A stretch of 64,000 nt of DNA from Streptomyces sp. T12 (GCF_028736035.1 NZ_CP117866.1:6324001-6388000); one strand, 5' to 3'. Shown: positions 8,764 through 17,451, numbered from the stretch's first letter. The notes: generated from the sequence alone by a model not told the origin. Numbers and translations are program-made.

Positions 8764-9987
8764 TCAACTACTTGCTACAACTTGCCCGGTGACCTCCCCC
8801 AGCCCCACCCGGACCCCGCCCGGCCCCGGAGCCCAGGCGGACAGTGTCACCACATCGCCGTCCTCCAGGAACGTCCGCTTGCCGTCCGGGAGTTCGAGGG
8901 CGTCGCGCCCGTTCCACGTCAGCTCCAGCAGTGACCCGCGCTCGCCTTCCGTCGGGCCGCTCACCGTGCCCGAGCCGTACAGGTCGCCGGTACGCAGCGA
9001 GGCGCCGTTCACGGTCATGTGGGCGAGTTGCTGGGCGGCCGTCCAGTACATGGTGGAGAAGGGGGGCTCGGAGACCACGTGGCCGTTGATCGAAACGGAG
9101 ATCCGCAGGTCGTAGCCGCCAGGTTCCGTTTCGGAGCCGGAGTCGTCCAGGTACGGCAGCAGCGGGTGCGTCCGCTCCGGCGGTGCCACCTGTGCCTCCT
9201 CCAGCGCGTCCAGCGGGGTGATCCACGCCGACACAGACGTGGCGAAGGACTTGCCGAGGAACGGGCCGAGGGGGACGTACTCCCAGGCCTGGATGTCGCG
9301 CGCCGACCAGTCGTTCAACAGGCAGAGGCCGAAGACGTGCTCCCGGAAGTCGCCCAGCGCCACCGGCCTGCCCATCTCCGACGGCACGCCGACCACGAAA
9401 CCGACCTCGGCCTCGATGTCCAGGCGGACCGACGGGCCGAAGACCGGGGCCGGATCGGCGGCGGCCTTGCGCTGGCCGGAGGGGCGTACGACATCCGTGC
9501 CGGACACCACCACCGTGCCCGAGCGGCCGTGGTAACCGATCGGCAGGTGCTTCCAGTTGGGCGTCAGGGAGTCCGCCGCGTCGGGGCGGAAGATCTGGCC
9601 GACGTTCCGCGCGTGGTTCTCGGAGGCGTAGAAGTCGACGTAGTCCGCGACCTCGAAGGGGAGGTGCAGGGTCACCGAGGACAGCGGGTGGAGGAGGTCC
9701 GCGATGGCCTCTTGGTGCGCCGGCACCGTCACCCACGCCGTCAGCGCGCGCCGTACGTCCGACCAGGTGGTGCGGCCCGCGGCGAGCAGCGGGTTCAGGG
9801 AGTCCTGGGCGAGCAGCGGGGCGTAGGGCGAGCCGAGCGCGTACGCCGCCTTGCCCGCGTCGAGGACGTGGTCGCCGAGGCGGACGCCGATCCGGCGTGC
9901 GGAGTCCGAGCCGGGGAGGGAGAAGACACCGTACGGAAGGTTGTGCGTGCCGAAGGGGTCGCCCTCGGGGAGATCGAAGGGGGGCAT
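8764..9987 (-). CDS. fahA: Fumarylacetoacetase
   Basis: Last enzyme of tyrosine/homogentisate catabolism, hydrolysing fumarylacetoacetate to fumarate and acetoacetate. The 407-residue protein has the N-terminal SH3-like FAH domain (MPPFDLPEGDPFG) and the catalytic C-terminal domain with ENHARNVGQIFRP (catalytic His), the metal-binding AEVGFVVG, and NDWSARDIQAWEYVPLGPF. I chose ATG 9987, which gives the usual family N-terminus; ATG 10008 would add seven residues. It is a single-gene unit with no other tyrosine-degradation genes nearby. Confidence 0.95.
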   Translation of the reverse strand: MPPFDLPEGDPFGTHNLPYGVFSLPGSDSARRIGVRLGDHVLDAGKAAYALGSPYAPLLAQDSLNPLLAAGRTTWSDVRRALTAWVTVPAHQEAIADLLHPLSSVTLHLPFEVADYVDFYASENHARNVGQIFRPDAADSLTPNWKHLPIGYHGRSGTVVVSGTDVVRPSGQRKAAADPAPVFGPSVRLDIEAEVGFVVGVPSEMGRPVALGDFREHVFGLCLLNDWSARDIQAWEYVPLGPFLGKSFATSVSAWITPLDALEEAQVAPPERTHPLLPYLDDSGSETEPGGYDLRISVSINGHVVSEPPFSTMYWTAAQQLAHMTVNGASLRTGDLYGSGTVSGPTEGERGSLLELTWNGRDALELPDGKRTFLEDGDVVTLSAWAPGPGGVRVGLGEVTGQVVASS

Positions 9988-10383
9988 GGGGTGCTGCCTC
10001 ACTCTCATACGCTCCGTATGCCATGTGGTCGGGCCACACGTTACGGGTGAGTCGCCTGTCTTGGGCAGTGCGGAGTTTCGCGTCGCCCTCGGCGACGAAT
10101 CTCCTGGTCGCCGCACTCGGGCGACGTTCCGGTGGCCCCTGGCGCAGGAGGCACGAACCATGCCCCGATCGCCGTCCCCGACATGTTCAACCGCATCAAC
10201 ACCACCATCAAGGAGCCTGCGAGCACCACGTGGGGGTGAAATCGCAACCAGTGGAGGGCAGTTGCGGGACGGAGGCGAACACGGAAACAGCAGCGGAACC
10301 GGAACGGGTGTCAACACATGTGAACACAGCAGCCGTCCGGTTCACATCGAGTCGATGGGGCGTCCTGTCCGTATTCTCTGATC
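9988..10383. other. Intergenic region, fahA / HAD gene, with an ambiguous small coding signal
   Basis: About 400 bases between divergent genes, presumably holding both promoters. A stretch at 10132-10239 reads on the plus strand as a 35-residue peptide from a GTG (including PDMFNRINTTIKEPASTTWG) with nearly all-GC third positions. The antisense frame at 10041-10247 is also open and shares the same wobble positions, so codon bias cannot choose the strand. Neither has a convincing ribosome site. CACATGTG at about 10316-10323 is a short palindrome. I do not call a gene here. Confidence 0.4.
10372..10377 (+). promoter_or_regulatory. -10 element of a probable leaderless promoter
   Basis: TATTCT fits the Streptomyces TANNNT -10 pattern and ends 7 bases before the A of the ATG at 10384. 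No Shine-Dalgarno is present, so the transcript probably starts at the start codon. No good -35 is visible. Confidence 0.45.
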
Positions 10384-11214
10384 ATGGCCCCACCCATCGC
10401 ATATTCACTCATCGCCACTGACCTGGACGGGACGCTGCTGCGCGGCGACGACACGCTCTCGGACCGGTCCCTCGACGCGCTCGCGCAGGTGGCGGCGGCC
10501 GGTGCCCAGCACCTCGTCGTGACGGGACGGCCGGCGCCCAGAGTGCGGCCGCTCCTCGACGTCCTGGGCAGCAGGGGGCTCGCGGTGTGCGGACAGGGCG
10601 CGCAGTTGTACGACGCGGGCGCGGACCGTCTGCTGTGGTCCGTCACGCTGGACCGGGAGTTGGCGGAGACCGCGCTCGGCAAGATCGAGGCCGAGGTGGG
10701 TCAGGTCTACGCGGCCGTCGACCAGGACGGAGTCGACGGACTCACGCTCATCGAGCCCGGGTATCTGATGCCCCACCCCACCCTGCCCGCCGTACGCGTG
10801 CGGCACCGCGACGACCTGTGGTGCGAGCCGATCAGCAAAGTGCTGCTGCGCCATCCCGCCCTGTCGGACGACGAGTTGGCGGCGACGGCGCGCGCGGTGG
10901 TCGGATCCCTCGCGACGGTCACCATGTCAGGGCCGGGCACCGTCGAACTCCAGCCATGCGGCATCACCAAGGCGACCGGTCTCGCGCTCGCCGCGGAGCA
11001 TCTGGGCCTCGGCGCGCACGAGACCATCGCCTTCGGCGACATGCCCAATGACATCCCGATGTTCGACTGGGCCGCCCGCGGTGTCGCGATGGCCAACGCG
11101 CACCCCGAACTCAAGGCGGTTGCCGACGAGATCACCCTCTCGAACGAGGACGACGGCATCGCCGTCGTCCTCGAGAGACTGTTCGCGGGGAGCCTGGTCG
11201 ACTTCGCCCAGTAG
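10384..11214 (+). CDS. HAD superfamily (Cof-type) phosphatase
   Basis: A 276-residue cytosolic phosphohydrolase. Motif I is DLDGTLL near residues 14-20, motif II is VTGRPAPRV, the cap is of the Cof/type IIB kind, and motif IV is FGDMPNDIPMF. The closest functional relatives dephosphorylate sugar phosphates or flavin precursors, but the substrate cannot be read from sequence. There is no ribosome site; a -10 element ends 7 bases before ATG, which suggests a leaderless mRNA. Single gene, convergent with the LysM gene. Confidence 0.92.
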   Translation: MAPPIAYSLIATDLDGTLLRGDDTLSDRSLDALAQVAAAGAQHLVVTGRPAPRVRPLLDVLGSRGLAVCGQGAQLYDAGADRLLWSVTLDRELAETALGKIEAEVGQVYAAVDQDGVDGLTLIEPGYLMPHPTLPAVRVRHRDDLWCEPISKVLLRHPALSDDELAATARAVVGSLATVTMSGPGTVELQPCGITKATGLALAAEHLGLGAHETIAFGDMPNDIPMFDWAARGVAMANAHPELKAVADEITLSNEDDGIAVVLERLFAGSLVDFAQ

Positions 11215-11248
11215 TGCCCGTTCTTCGACCAGTAAGGAATGGTTTCGC

Positions 11249-12019
11249 CTAGTAAGGGCCGTTCACGTTGTCGATCGAGCCGTACCGCGCGGCCGCGTAG
11301 TTGCACGCGGCCGTGATGTTCGCGACCGGGTCGAAGGGGTCGTAGACCGTCCCCGGCACGTGGTAGGCCGCGAAGGTGGGGTCGATGACCTGCAGGAGCC
11401 CCTTGGACGGGGTGCCCGCCGCGGCGTTGGAGTCCCAGCCGTTGATGGCGGCCGGGTTGCCGGACGACTCGCGCATGACGTTGCGGTAAATGCCGTCGTA
11501 TGAACCTGGAATTCCGTTTTGCGCCATGATGTCCAGCGCATTGCGGATCCAGCCGTCGAGGTTGTCCGGGTACGACTTCACGGAGGCCGTGGTGGCGTGG
11601 GCGACGGCGGACTTCTTGGCCGGCGCGGACGCCTTGTCGGCCGTCTCGCTCGCGGTGCCGGCCTTCGTCGCCCGGACCTTCAGGTCGAGGCCCGGGTGGA
11701 TCAGCCTGGGGTTGTCGCCGACGGCCTTGCGGTTGTCCTTGTAGAGCTGCCGCCAGCCGCCCTGTGCGTCGTACCGGTCCGCGATGCCGTAGAGCGAGTC
11801 GCCCTTCTTCGTGGTGTAGGTGACGGACTTGGCCTTCGCCGCGGACGGCGCGGACTGCGGTGCCGCCTGCGCGGCGGCGGGGGCCTGGGCCGGCTGTGCG
11901 GCGCTCGCGGTGGTCGCGCTCAGGAGTGGGAGGGCGAGGGCGGCGGTACCGGTTCCGGCTGCGACGACGTGGCGGGTGAGCGGGTTGGTTCTGGGACGGC
12001 GGTGCTTGCCTCGGGCCAT
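11249..12019 (-). CDS. Secreted LysM-domain transglycosylase (SLT/Rpf-like)
   Basis: A 256-residue secreted peptidoglycan-acting protein. A signal peptide (MARGKHRRPRTNPL, then a hydrophobic core ending ATTASA) precedes an Ala/Gln/Pro linker. A LysM domain spans about 66-113 (YTTKKGDSLYGIADRY), and a C-terminal lytic-transglycosylase fold spans about 152-256 (NVMRESSGNPAAIN carries the catalytic Glu; SKGLLQVIDPTFAAYHVPG). GGAGAGGAA 8 bases upstream supports the start. A c-di-AMP riboswitch occupies the 5' leader, as for many Streptomyces cell-wall hydrolases, tying expression to that second messenger. Confidence 0.93.
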   Translation of the reverse strand: MARGKHRRPRTNPLTRHVVAAGTGTAALALPLLSATTASAAQPAQAPAAAQAAPQSAPSAAKAKSVTYTTKKGDSLYGIADRYDAQGGWRQLYKDNRKAVGDNPRLIHPGLDLKVRATKAGTASETADKASAPAKKSAVAHATTASVKSYPDNLDGWIRNALDIMAQNGIPGSYDGIYRNVMRESSGNPAAINGWDSNAAAGTPSKGLLQVIDPTFAAYHVPGTVYDPFDPVANITAACNYAAARYGSIDNVNGPY

Positions 12020-12033
12020 GGCGCTGTTCCTCT

Positions 12034-12190
12034 CCGACGCCTGCGAGGTGAGCTGTCGGGTTCGGGCGGGAGATGCCCGGCCGCGCCGCCGTGTGGCGGC
12101 GCGGACTTCACCCCTAGCCGGCCCGGTGCGCCATCAAGGCGTCCGGTCCGGCGACTTACCTGGGTCCCCCGCTCCTGCCGTTCGTGAGTG
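12034..12190 (-). promoter_or_regulatory. c-di-AMP riboswitch (ydaO/yuaA class)
   Basis: Read on the minus strand, the leader of the LysM gene ends in CCGAACCCGACAGCTCACCT followed by CGCAGGCGTC, the diagnostic 3' block of ydaO-type riboswitches in actinomycetes. Upstream come GGGGGACCCAGG, GGGGTGAAGTCC and a GC-rich variable hairpin (CGCGCCGCC, GGCGGCGCG). The class binds cyclic di-AMP and typically controls Rpf, NlpC and LysM cell-wall enzymes. The block ends about 15 bases before the coding start, so control of translation or early elongation is plausible. The 5' boundary is approximate. Confidence 0.9.
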
Positions 12191-12481
12191 AGTACGTAGG
12201 TGGATGACTCGGGCGGCGGCAGGATTAGGCGTCCGCCCGACTGAGCGGGAACGTATGCGAGAGCACACGCCCGGAACAAGTGCCATGGTCACCTGTCGTG
12301 CCGGTTGACCATGGTCTGGTGTGTATGGGGTGCTTGATCCTTTGCGGTTGCCAAGCCTCAACTTGCGCTCGGGGCAAGGGGTGGAGGGGGCGCTTCCGGT
12401 CGGGTCTGCGGCTGGGGGTGCGTGACCCAATTCACTGACATCCACAAGAGCCGCAAATCGGGCAATGGCTCCAACTCGCTG
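12191..12481. other. Intergenic region with a 9-bp inverted repeat
   Basis: This stretch holds the promoter side of the riboswitch-controlled LysM gene and the 3' flank of the CocE hydrolase. CCATGGTCA (12283-12291) and TGACCATGG (12306-12314) form a perfect inverted repeat with a 14-base loop, either an operator or a hairpin. I see no gene. Confidence 0.5.
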
Positions 12482-13285
12482 TTAACCGGCCGTCCGTTGA
12501 GTCCGTTTCTCCCATGTACGGTGGAAAAGCACCTCTTCGCCCTCCCGGCAGATCACCTCGTTCGAGGTGACGAAATGCTCCCCGTCGCAGCTGATCTCCG
12601 AGCGCGTCCGCACCGTGGCGTCCCACGCCAGATCCGGGCGGTGCAGCCGGATCGACCAGTCCGAGCGGGTGCGGGCCGACAAGGGGTCCCACTCGTCGAT
12701 GGTGTACGTCTCCAGCGCGTCCTCGGTGAACTCCAGGCCGTCGGGGTACACGCGCGTGCCGCCGTACCGAGGGTCGACCTCCAGGCGCCACTCGCCCTTG
12801 GCGACGTCGCGCACGACGAGCCGCTCGGGGCGCGGTTCGTCCAGCGTGATGGGGGAGTTCACGCCGAGCGGCTCCGCCTGCTCCGGTTCCTCGAAGGCGA
12901 TCACTGTCTCGCCTGCTGATTCCTCCAACGCACGCGCGCGTACCGGAAGTTCCAGCGAGCTCCCCGCCGGCTCAAGGGTGAAGCCCGCCGACGATTTTGG
13001 CTGGGGCCAGATCCACGGCCAGTACGCGGAGGAGACGGCGAGGCGGATGCGGTGGCCGGGCGGGAAGGCGTGGCCGATGCCGTTCAGCTCGAAGGTCACG
13101 TCCTCGGTGGCACCCGGCTCCCACGGCACCGCACGCTCGCGGCCGTGGCGCGCCGACAGGTTCAGCACGCCGCGCGTGACCAGGGTCGAGGCGCCGTCGG
13201 GTGCCACGTCGCAGAGCCGGGCGACGACCTGCCCGCGCGGTACCTCCGAGGTCAGCCGCAACCGCACCTTCGGCCGCCCCAACAC
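12482..13285 (-). CDS. Possible separately translated C-terminal domain of the CocE/NonD hydrolase
   Basis: After the TAG the frame continues, and a GTG at 13285 follows AGGAG (part of the TAGGAG) by about 6 bases, so the stop itself sits in a usable Shine-Dalgarno. The 267-residue product would be the X-Pro dipeptidyl-peptidase C-terminal jelly-roll domain alone. It might complement the N-terminal fragment in trans. The alternative is that the whole locus is simply inactive. Confidence 0.35.
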   Translation of the reverse strand: MLGRPKVRLRLTSEVPRGQVVARLCDVAPDGASTLVTRGVLNLSARHGRERAVPWEPGATEDVTFELNGIGHAFPPGHRIRLAVSSAYWPWIWPQPKSSAGFTLEPAGSSLELPVRARALEESAGETVIAFEEPEQAEPLGVNSPITLDEPRPERLVVRDVAKGEWRLEVDPRYGGTRVYPDGLEFTEDALETYTIDEWDPLSARTRSDWSIRLHRPDLAWDATVRTRSEISCDGEHFVTSNEVICREGEEVLFHRTWEKRTQRTAG

Positions 13286-14491
13286 CCAGGTCTCCTAGCC
13301 CACTTCGAACTCGAAGCAGGCCGACCGCGCGTCCTCCTCCCGCTGGTCGGGCGGCAGGTCGGCGTCATTGCCGAAGGGGAAGAACCGGCCGGCGTCGATG
13401 CCGGTGTGCATGGGTGAGCGGACGAGGACGGGGGCGCCCTGGCAGGCGTACGTCACGCTGCGCACGTGGGGAGAGGGCCAGGCCGGCTCGCCGACCCAGC
13501 GGCCCGGCAGCGTGGGGTACACCGTGGCCGGGCGGTGGGAGTCGCTGACGTACGTGCGCAGCAGGGGCTCGGACATGACGCCTGTGTCCGCGCCCTTCAG
13601 CCAGTGGTCCCACCAGCGCAGCGTCTCCTGGAGGAAGCCGATCGCCGGGCCCGGCGGCAGGCCCCGGTCCGGGTACTGGTGCGACCAGGGGCCGATCAGG
13701 CCGCGGACGCGGTCGGCGGGCAGGTGCTCGACGAGGCGCAGGACCGTGTCGCGGTACGGGTCGTGCCAGCCGCCCACCGCAAGTACGGCGGCGTCGATCG
13801 CGCCGTAGTCCTCGCAGACGGTGCCGTGGCGCCAGTAGTCGTCGCGACTCTGGTGGTCCAGCCAGGTGTGGATGAACGGGTCGACGGCCTCCAGCCGCCC
13901 CAGCCACATGTCGCGCCAGGCGTCGCCGACGTACTGCGGGTCCGGCGGACGGCAGACGAAGGCGAGCATGGTCGACGCCCAGGCGTGCATGTCGACGGCG
14001 AGGACGGAACCTCCCATGTAGTGCACGTCGTTGTCATAGCGATCGTCCGTGGAGCAGACCGTGACGATCGCCTTGAGCGGTTCGGGCGCGAGCGCCGCGA
14101 TCTGGAGGGAGTTGAAGCCGCCCCAGGAGATGCCGAACATGCCGACCTTGCCGTTGCACCAGGGCTGGGCCGCCAGCCAGTCGACCACTGCGACCCCGTC
14201 GGCGAGCTCCGTCGCCGAGTACTCGTCCGTCGGCGTGCCCTCGCTGTTGCCGTGGCCGCGGATGTCCACGCGGACGGAGGCGTAGCCGTGGCCGGCGTAC
14301 CAGGGGTGGCGTTGGTGGTCGCGGGGCGCGGTCCAGTCGGTCAGGCGGTACGGCAGGTATTCGAGGAGCGCCGGTACGGGCTCGTCCGTCAGCGGGCGCC
14401 ACACGCGCGCGTACAGCAGAGTCCCGTCCGGGAGCGGGATCCAGAGGTCGTCGTGAGTCGTCTCGTGGGGAAAGGACGTACGGATGTGCAT
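12482..14491 (-). pseudogene. CocE/NonD (X-Pro dipeptidyl-peptidase) family hydrolase, interrupted by an in-frame TAG
   Basis: One frame from ATG 14491 to the stop at 12482 encodes a complete two-domain CocE/NonD alpha/beta hydrolase of about 668 residues, except for a TAG at 13295-13297. The 398-residue N-terminal part carries the nucleophile motif GISWGG, the acid-loop region and IGPWSHQYP with a candidate catalytic His. The remainder is the beta-jelly-roll domain (VRLRLTSEVPRGQVVARL, NGIGHAFPPGHRIRLAVSSA). Frame and domain order are otherwise intact, so a single substitution such as GAG to TAG, or a sequencing error, would explain it. Family members hydrolyse esters, beta-lactam side chains or X-Pro peptides. 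The split falls at the domain boundary. Confidence 0.8.
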
Positions 14492-14504
14492 GAGCGGGAT
14501 CCCC

Positions 14505-14585
14505 GTCTGGTCGGTGCACCGGGTGCGACGCGTCTGGTCGGTGCACCGGGTGCGACATGTGCGGTCAGTGCACCGGGTGCATCGT
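14505..14585. repeat. Three tandem 27-bp repeats
   Basis: Units 14505-14531, 14532-14558 and 14559-14585 share the core GGTGCACCGGGTGC (GGT is AGT in the third). Units 1 and 2 differ at the last two bases; unit 3 is more diverged. Each contains TGCACC-G-GGTGCA, palindromic except the centre. The third unit supplies the last codons and stop of the POT transporter, so the array grew from that gene's 3' end into the leader of the CocE gene. Confidence 0.85.
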
Positions 14586-16103
14586 GCGGCGCAGCCAGCG
14601 TGCCGCGGCCGTCACGGCCAGCCCCGCGGCCACCGCGATCGCGCCGTTGACGCCGAAGTAGGCGGGCTGGGAGACGTCGTCGTAGAGCTTGACCGTCTGG
14701 GCCTGGATGCCGTTGGCGAGCGCCAGGGACAGGAACCAGAGGGACATGGTCTGACTGGCGAAGGCCGCCGGGGCGAGCTTGCTCGTGGCCGACATGCCGG
14801 AGGTTTCCAGAAGGACGTCGCCGAGGCCGAGCAGCAGGTACGAACCCACGATCCACCAGACGGACATGAGGGAGTCGTCGGAGGAGTGCCCGGAGGTCGG
14901 CAGCACCATCAGCAGGAAGGACAGACCGCCGAGTACGACCCCGATCGCGATCTTGTGGGACGCGTGCGGCTGGCTGTGCCCCATGCGGACCCAGAGCGCG
15001 GCGACGACGGGCGCGAGGGCGACCTCGAAGGCACCGAGGGCGGAGGCGTACCAGCCGGCGGGGAAGTCGAAGCCGAGGATCGACGTCTCGGCGTTCGTCG
15101 AGGCCAGCAGCATCATCGTCGAGTACGCCTGGAAGAGGATGAAGTTGAAGACCGTCGAGGCGAGGAAGAGGACGACATACGGGCGCAGCCGTCCGCGTTC
15201 CTCGGGGGTCACGCGCGGGCTGGCGAACATCACCGCGAAGTAGACGATCGGGGCGATCACCGAGACGAGGGTGAGCAGGTCGACGAAGCGGTCCATGGTG
15301 AGCCGGCCGGCGGAGGCGAGGAGGACGGCGACGGCGGCGGTGGAGACGAGGCCCGCGACGATGAGGCGGATCGCCCGGCGCGATGGGGGTCCCCCCGCAC
15401 GAGCGCGTTCGAGCGTGGGGGAGGCCGGGGGCGGCGCGAACTCGGCGGCGTGCTTCCGTCCGGCGAGGTGACGGCGGCCGACGACGTACTGAAGCAGGCC
15501 GAACGTCATGCCGATCGCCGCCGCCGAGAAACCCCAGTGCCAGCCCCTGTGGTCACCGAGCCAGCCGGTGGCCAGCGGGCCCGCGAAGGCGCCGATGTTG
15601 ATCGCCATGTAGTAGAGCGCGAAGCCGGCGTCCCGGCGGTCGTCGTCGGTGCGGTACAGCTTGCCGACCATGGTGGCGACGTTGGGCTTGAGCAGCCCCG
15701 TGCCCGCGCTGATCAGGCCGAGGCCCGCCCAGGTCATGCCGGCGGTCGGCACCGCCATGGCGTAATGGCCGCAGGCGATGAGGAGGCCGCCCCACAGCAC
15801 CGCGCGGTACGAGCCGAGGACGCGGTCGGCGAGCCAGCCGCCGGCGACGGAGACCAGATAGACGAGGGTGCCGTAGGCGGCGGAGATGGAGGCGGCGGTT
15901 CCGGCCGGCATGCCCATGCCGCCGTGGGCGACCGTGTCGGCGAAATACAGCACGAGGATGGCCTGCATGCCGAGGAACGAGAAGCGTTCCCAGACCTCGA
16001 GGCCGGAGAGCGTGAGCAGGCCTTTGGGCTGGCCGAAGAAGGCGTGGTCGTCGCGGGACGGAGGCCTGCGTTCGGGCTCGACGTCGACTTCGGTTCGGGA
16101 CAC
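14565..16103 (-). CDS. POT/PTR2 family proton-coupled oligopeptide transporter
   Basis: A 512-residue MFS-fold proton symporter for di- and tripeptides. The N-terminal ExxER motif is present (LEVWERFSFLGMQAILVLYF, residues about 35-54). The second PTR2 signature is ALYYMAINIGAFAGPLATGW, and GTGLLKPN is seen in between. About 12-14 membrane helices. The last residues (MHPVH) are encoded by the third unit of a tandem repeat. It lies directly upstream of the CocE-type hydrolase on the same strand, suggesting a peptide or ester uptake-and-hydrolysis pair, although the repeat array separates them. Confidence 0.95.
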   Translation of the reverse strand: MSRTEVDVEPERRPPSRDDHAFFGQPKGLLTLSGLEVWERFSFLGMQAILVLYFADTVAHGGMGMPAGTAASISAAYGTLVYLVSVAGGWLADRVLGSYRAVLWGGLLIACGHYAMAVPTAGMTWAGLGLISAGTGLLKPNVATMVGKLYRTDDDRRDAGFALYYMAINIGAFAGPLATGWLGDHRGWHWGFSAAAIGMTFGLLQYVVGRRHLAGRKHAAEFAPPPASPTLERARAGGPPSRRAIRLIVAGLVSTAAVAVLLASAGRLTMDRFVDLLTLVSVIAPIVYFAVMFASPRVTPEERGRLRPYVVLFLASTVFNFILFQAYSTMMLLASTNAETSILGFDFPAGWYASALGAFEVALAPVVAALWVRMGHSQPHASHKIAIGVVLGGLSFLLMVLPTSGHSSDDSLMSVWWIVGSYLLLGLGDVLLETSGMSATSKLAPAAFASQTMSLWFLSLALANGIQAQTVKLYDDVSQPAYFGVNGAIAVAAGLAVTAAARWLRRTMHPVH

Positions 16104-16143
16104 GGGCCGCTACTTCCGTATAAGTCGATAGATATCCGGCCTT

Positions 16144-16153
16144 ATCACGTGAT
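16144..16153. promoter_or_regulatory. Palindrome ATCACGTGAT upstream of POT transporter
   Basis: A perfect 10-bp palindrome about 40 bases upstream of the transporter start, in an AT-richer stretch between divergent genes. It is a candidate operator; the regulator is unknown. Confidence 0.4.
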
Positions 16154-16310
16154 CAAAAACATACCGGTCGTGATCCAATACCGCCCATGGTGGACGGGTG
16201 GGCGGCATCGGTGATCGAAACGTGACCGGATACGCTGACTTGAGTGAGGGCAGCGACCTATCGACAAACCGTGTAACCGCCAGAAGACACCAGCAGACAG
16301 GAGACCCCTC

Positions 16311-17321
16311 GTGACCGTCGTCGGGCCGTTCGGGCTGAGCGTGCGGGACCAGGCTCTGGAAGCCGATGTCCAGGCCGGATTGACGGCTGTCGAGGAGGGA
16401 TTGCTCGAAGCCACCAAGAGTGAGGTCCCCTTCATCACGGAGGCCGCCCAGCACCTGGTGCGGGCGGGTGGAAAGCGGTTCCGGCCGCTGCTCGTGATGC
16501 TCACTGCCCAGTTCGGGGACCGGTATGCGCCGGGGGTCGTGCCGTCGGCGGTGGTGGTGGAGCTGACCCATCTGGCCACGCTGTACCACGATGACGTGAT
16601 GGACGAGGCGGCGGTACGGCGGGGTGTCGACAGTGCGAACACCCGCTGGGGGAACTCGGTCGCCGTACTGACCGGCGACTTCCTGTTCGCGCGCGCCTCG
16701 CACATCCTGGCCGACCTCGGGCCCGAGGCGGTGCGGGTGCAGGCCGAGGCGTTCGAGCGGCTGGTCACCGGGCAGATCCTGGAGACCGCGGGGCCGCAGG
16801 ACGGGCGGGATCCGGTGGAGCATTACCTGGACGTGCTCAGCGGGAAGACCGGGTCGCTGGTGGCGGTCTCGTGCCGGTTCGGCGCGATGATGTCGGGCGC
16901 CGACGAGACCGTGGTCGATGTGCTGACCCAGTACGGCGAGCGGCTGGGGGTCGCCTTCCAGCTGGCGGATGACGTGCTGGACATCGCCAGTGACTCCCAT
17001 GAGTCCGGGAAGACGCCGGGGACGGATCTCCGGGAGGGGATTCCTACGCTGCCGGTGCTGCGGTTGCGGGAGCGGGCCGAGCGGTTGGGGCTGGCGGAGG
17101 ATGTCGCGTTGTGCGAGCTGCTGGACTCCGACCTGAGTGATGACGGGCGTCATGCGGAGGCGTTGGCTGCGCTTCGGGCGCATCCGGCGTTGGAGCAGGC
17201 TCGTCGGGACACGGTGCGGTATGCGGAGGATGCGCGGGCCGCGTTGGCGCCGTTGCCGGACATTGATGCCAAGGCTGCGTTGATGGAGTTGTGCGACGCG
17301 GTGGTGCATCGGGCCGGGTAG
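16311..17321 (+). CDS. Long-chain all-trans polyprenyl diphosphate synthase
   Basis: A 336-residue trans-prenyltransferase that builds the C40-C45 side-chain precursor, probably for menaquinone. The first Asp-rich motif DDVMD is at 94-98, preceded by GGKRFRPLL near 53-61, and the second motif DDVLD starts at 220. No ribosome site stronger than GGAGACCCC (7 bases before the GTG at 16311) is seen. A quinone-side-chain enzyme close to two complex I loci makes physiological sense, since Streptomyces respires with menaquinone. Product length cannot be fixed from sequence alone. Confidence 0.93.
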   Translation: MTVVGPFGLSVRDQALEADVQAGLTAVEEGLLEATKSEVPFITEAAQHLVRAGGKRFRPLLVMLTAQFGDRYAPGVVPSAVVVELTHLATLYHDDVMDEAAVRRGVDSANTRWGNSVAVLTGDFLFARASHILADLGPEAVRVQAEAFERLVTGQILETAGPQDGRDPVEHYLDVLSGKTGSLVAVSCRFGAMMSGADETVVDVLTQYGERLGVAFQLADDVLDIASDSHESGKTPGTDLREGIPTLPVLRLRERAERLGLAEDVALCELLDSDLSDDGRHAEALAALRAHPALEQARRDTVRYAEDARAALAPLPDIDAKAALMELCDAVVHRAG

Positions 17322-17334
17322 GTCCGGGTAGGTC

Positions 17335-17378
17335 CGGGTAGGGCCGGGCAGGTTTTTCGCCCCCGCCGCCCCTACCCG
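17335..17378 (+). terminator. Candidate terminator after the prenyl synthase
   Basis: CGGGTAGGG (17335-17343) and CCCTACCCG (17370-17378) form a 9-bp stem with a long loop containing GTTTTT. The left side lies in a short tandem repeat of GGTCCGGGTA that begins at the gene's stop codon. Confidence 0.45.
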
Positions 17379-17438
17379 TCCCATCCCCAGGGGCGCTGCC
17401 CCTTCGACCCCGCCGGGGTGTGACGCACACCACAAAGC

Positions 17439-17451
17439 TGGACTGAGTCCA
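17439..17451. promoter_or_regulatory. Operator-like palindrome upstream of the CHRD protein gene
   Basis: TGGACT-G-AGTCCA is palindromic apart from its central base and lies 79 bases before the start of the CHRD gene. A second short repeat, GTGTG-ACG-CACAC, lies about 15 bases earlier. The binding factor is not identifiable. Confidence 0.4.

Noticed and set aside
13295..13297. TAG as a recoded amino acid (pyrrolysine or suppressor readthrough)
   Set aside because: No evidence of the pyl genes or a recoding element; a point mutation with possible reinitiation explains the data.
14484..16214. Long open frame on the plus strand over the POT transporter gene
   Set aside because: It is the antisense of a well-supported gene; composition is Arg/Gly/Glu-rich without any motif, a common artefact of GC-rich DNA.
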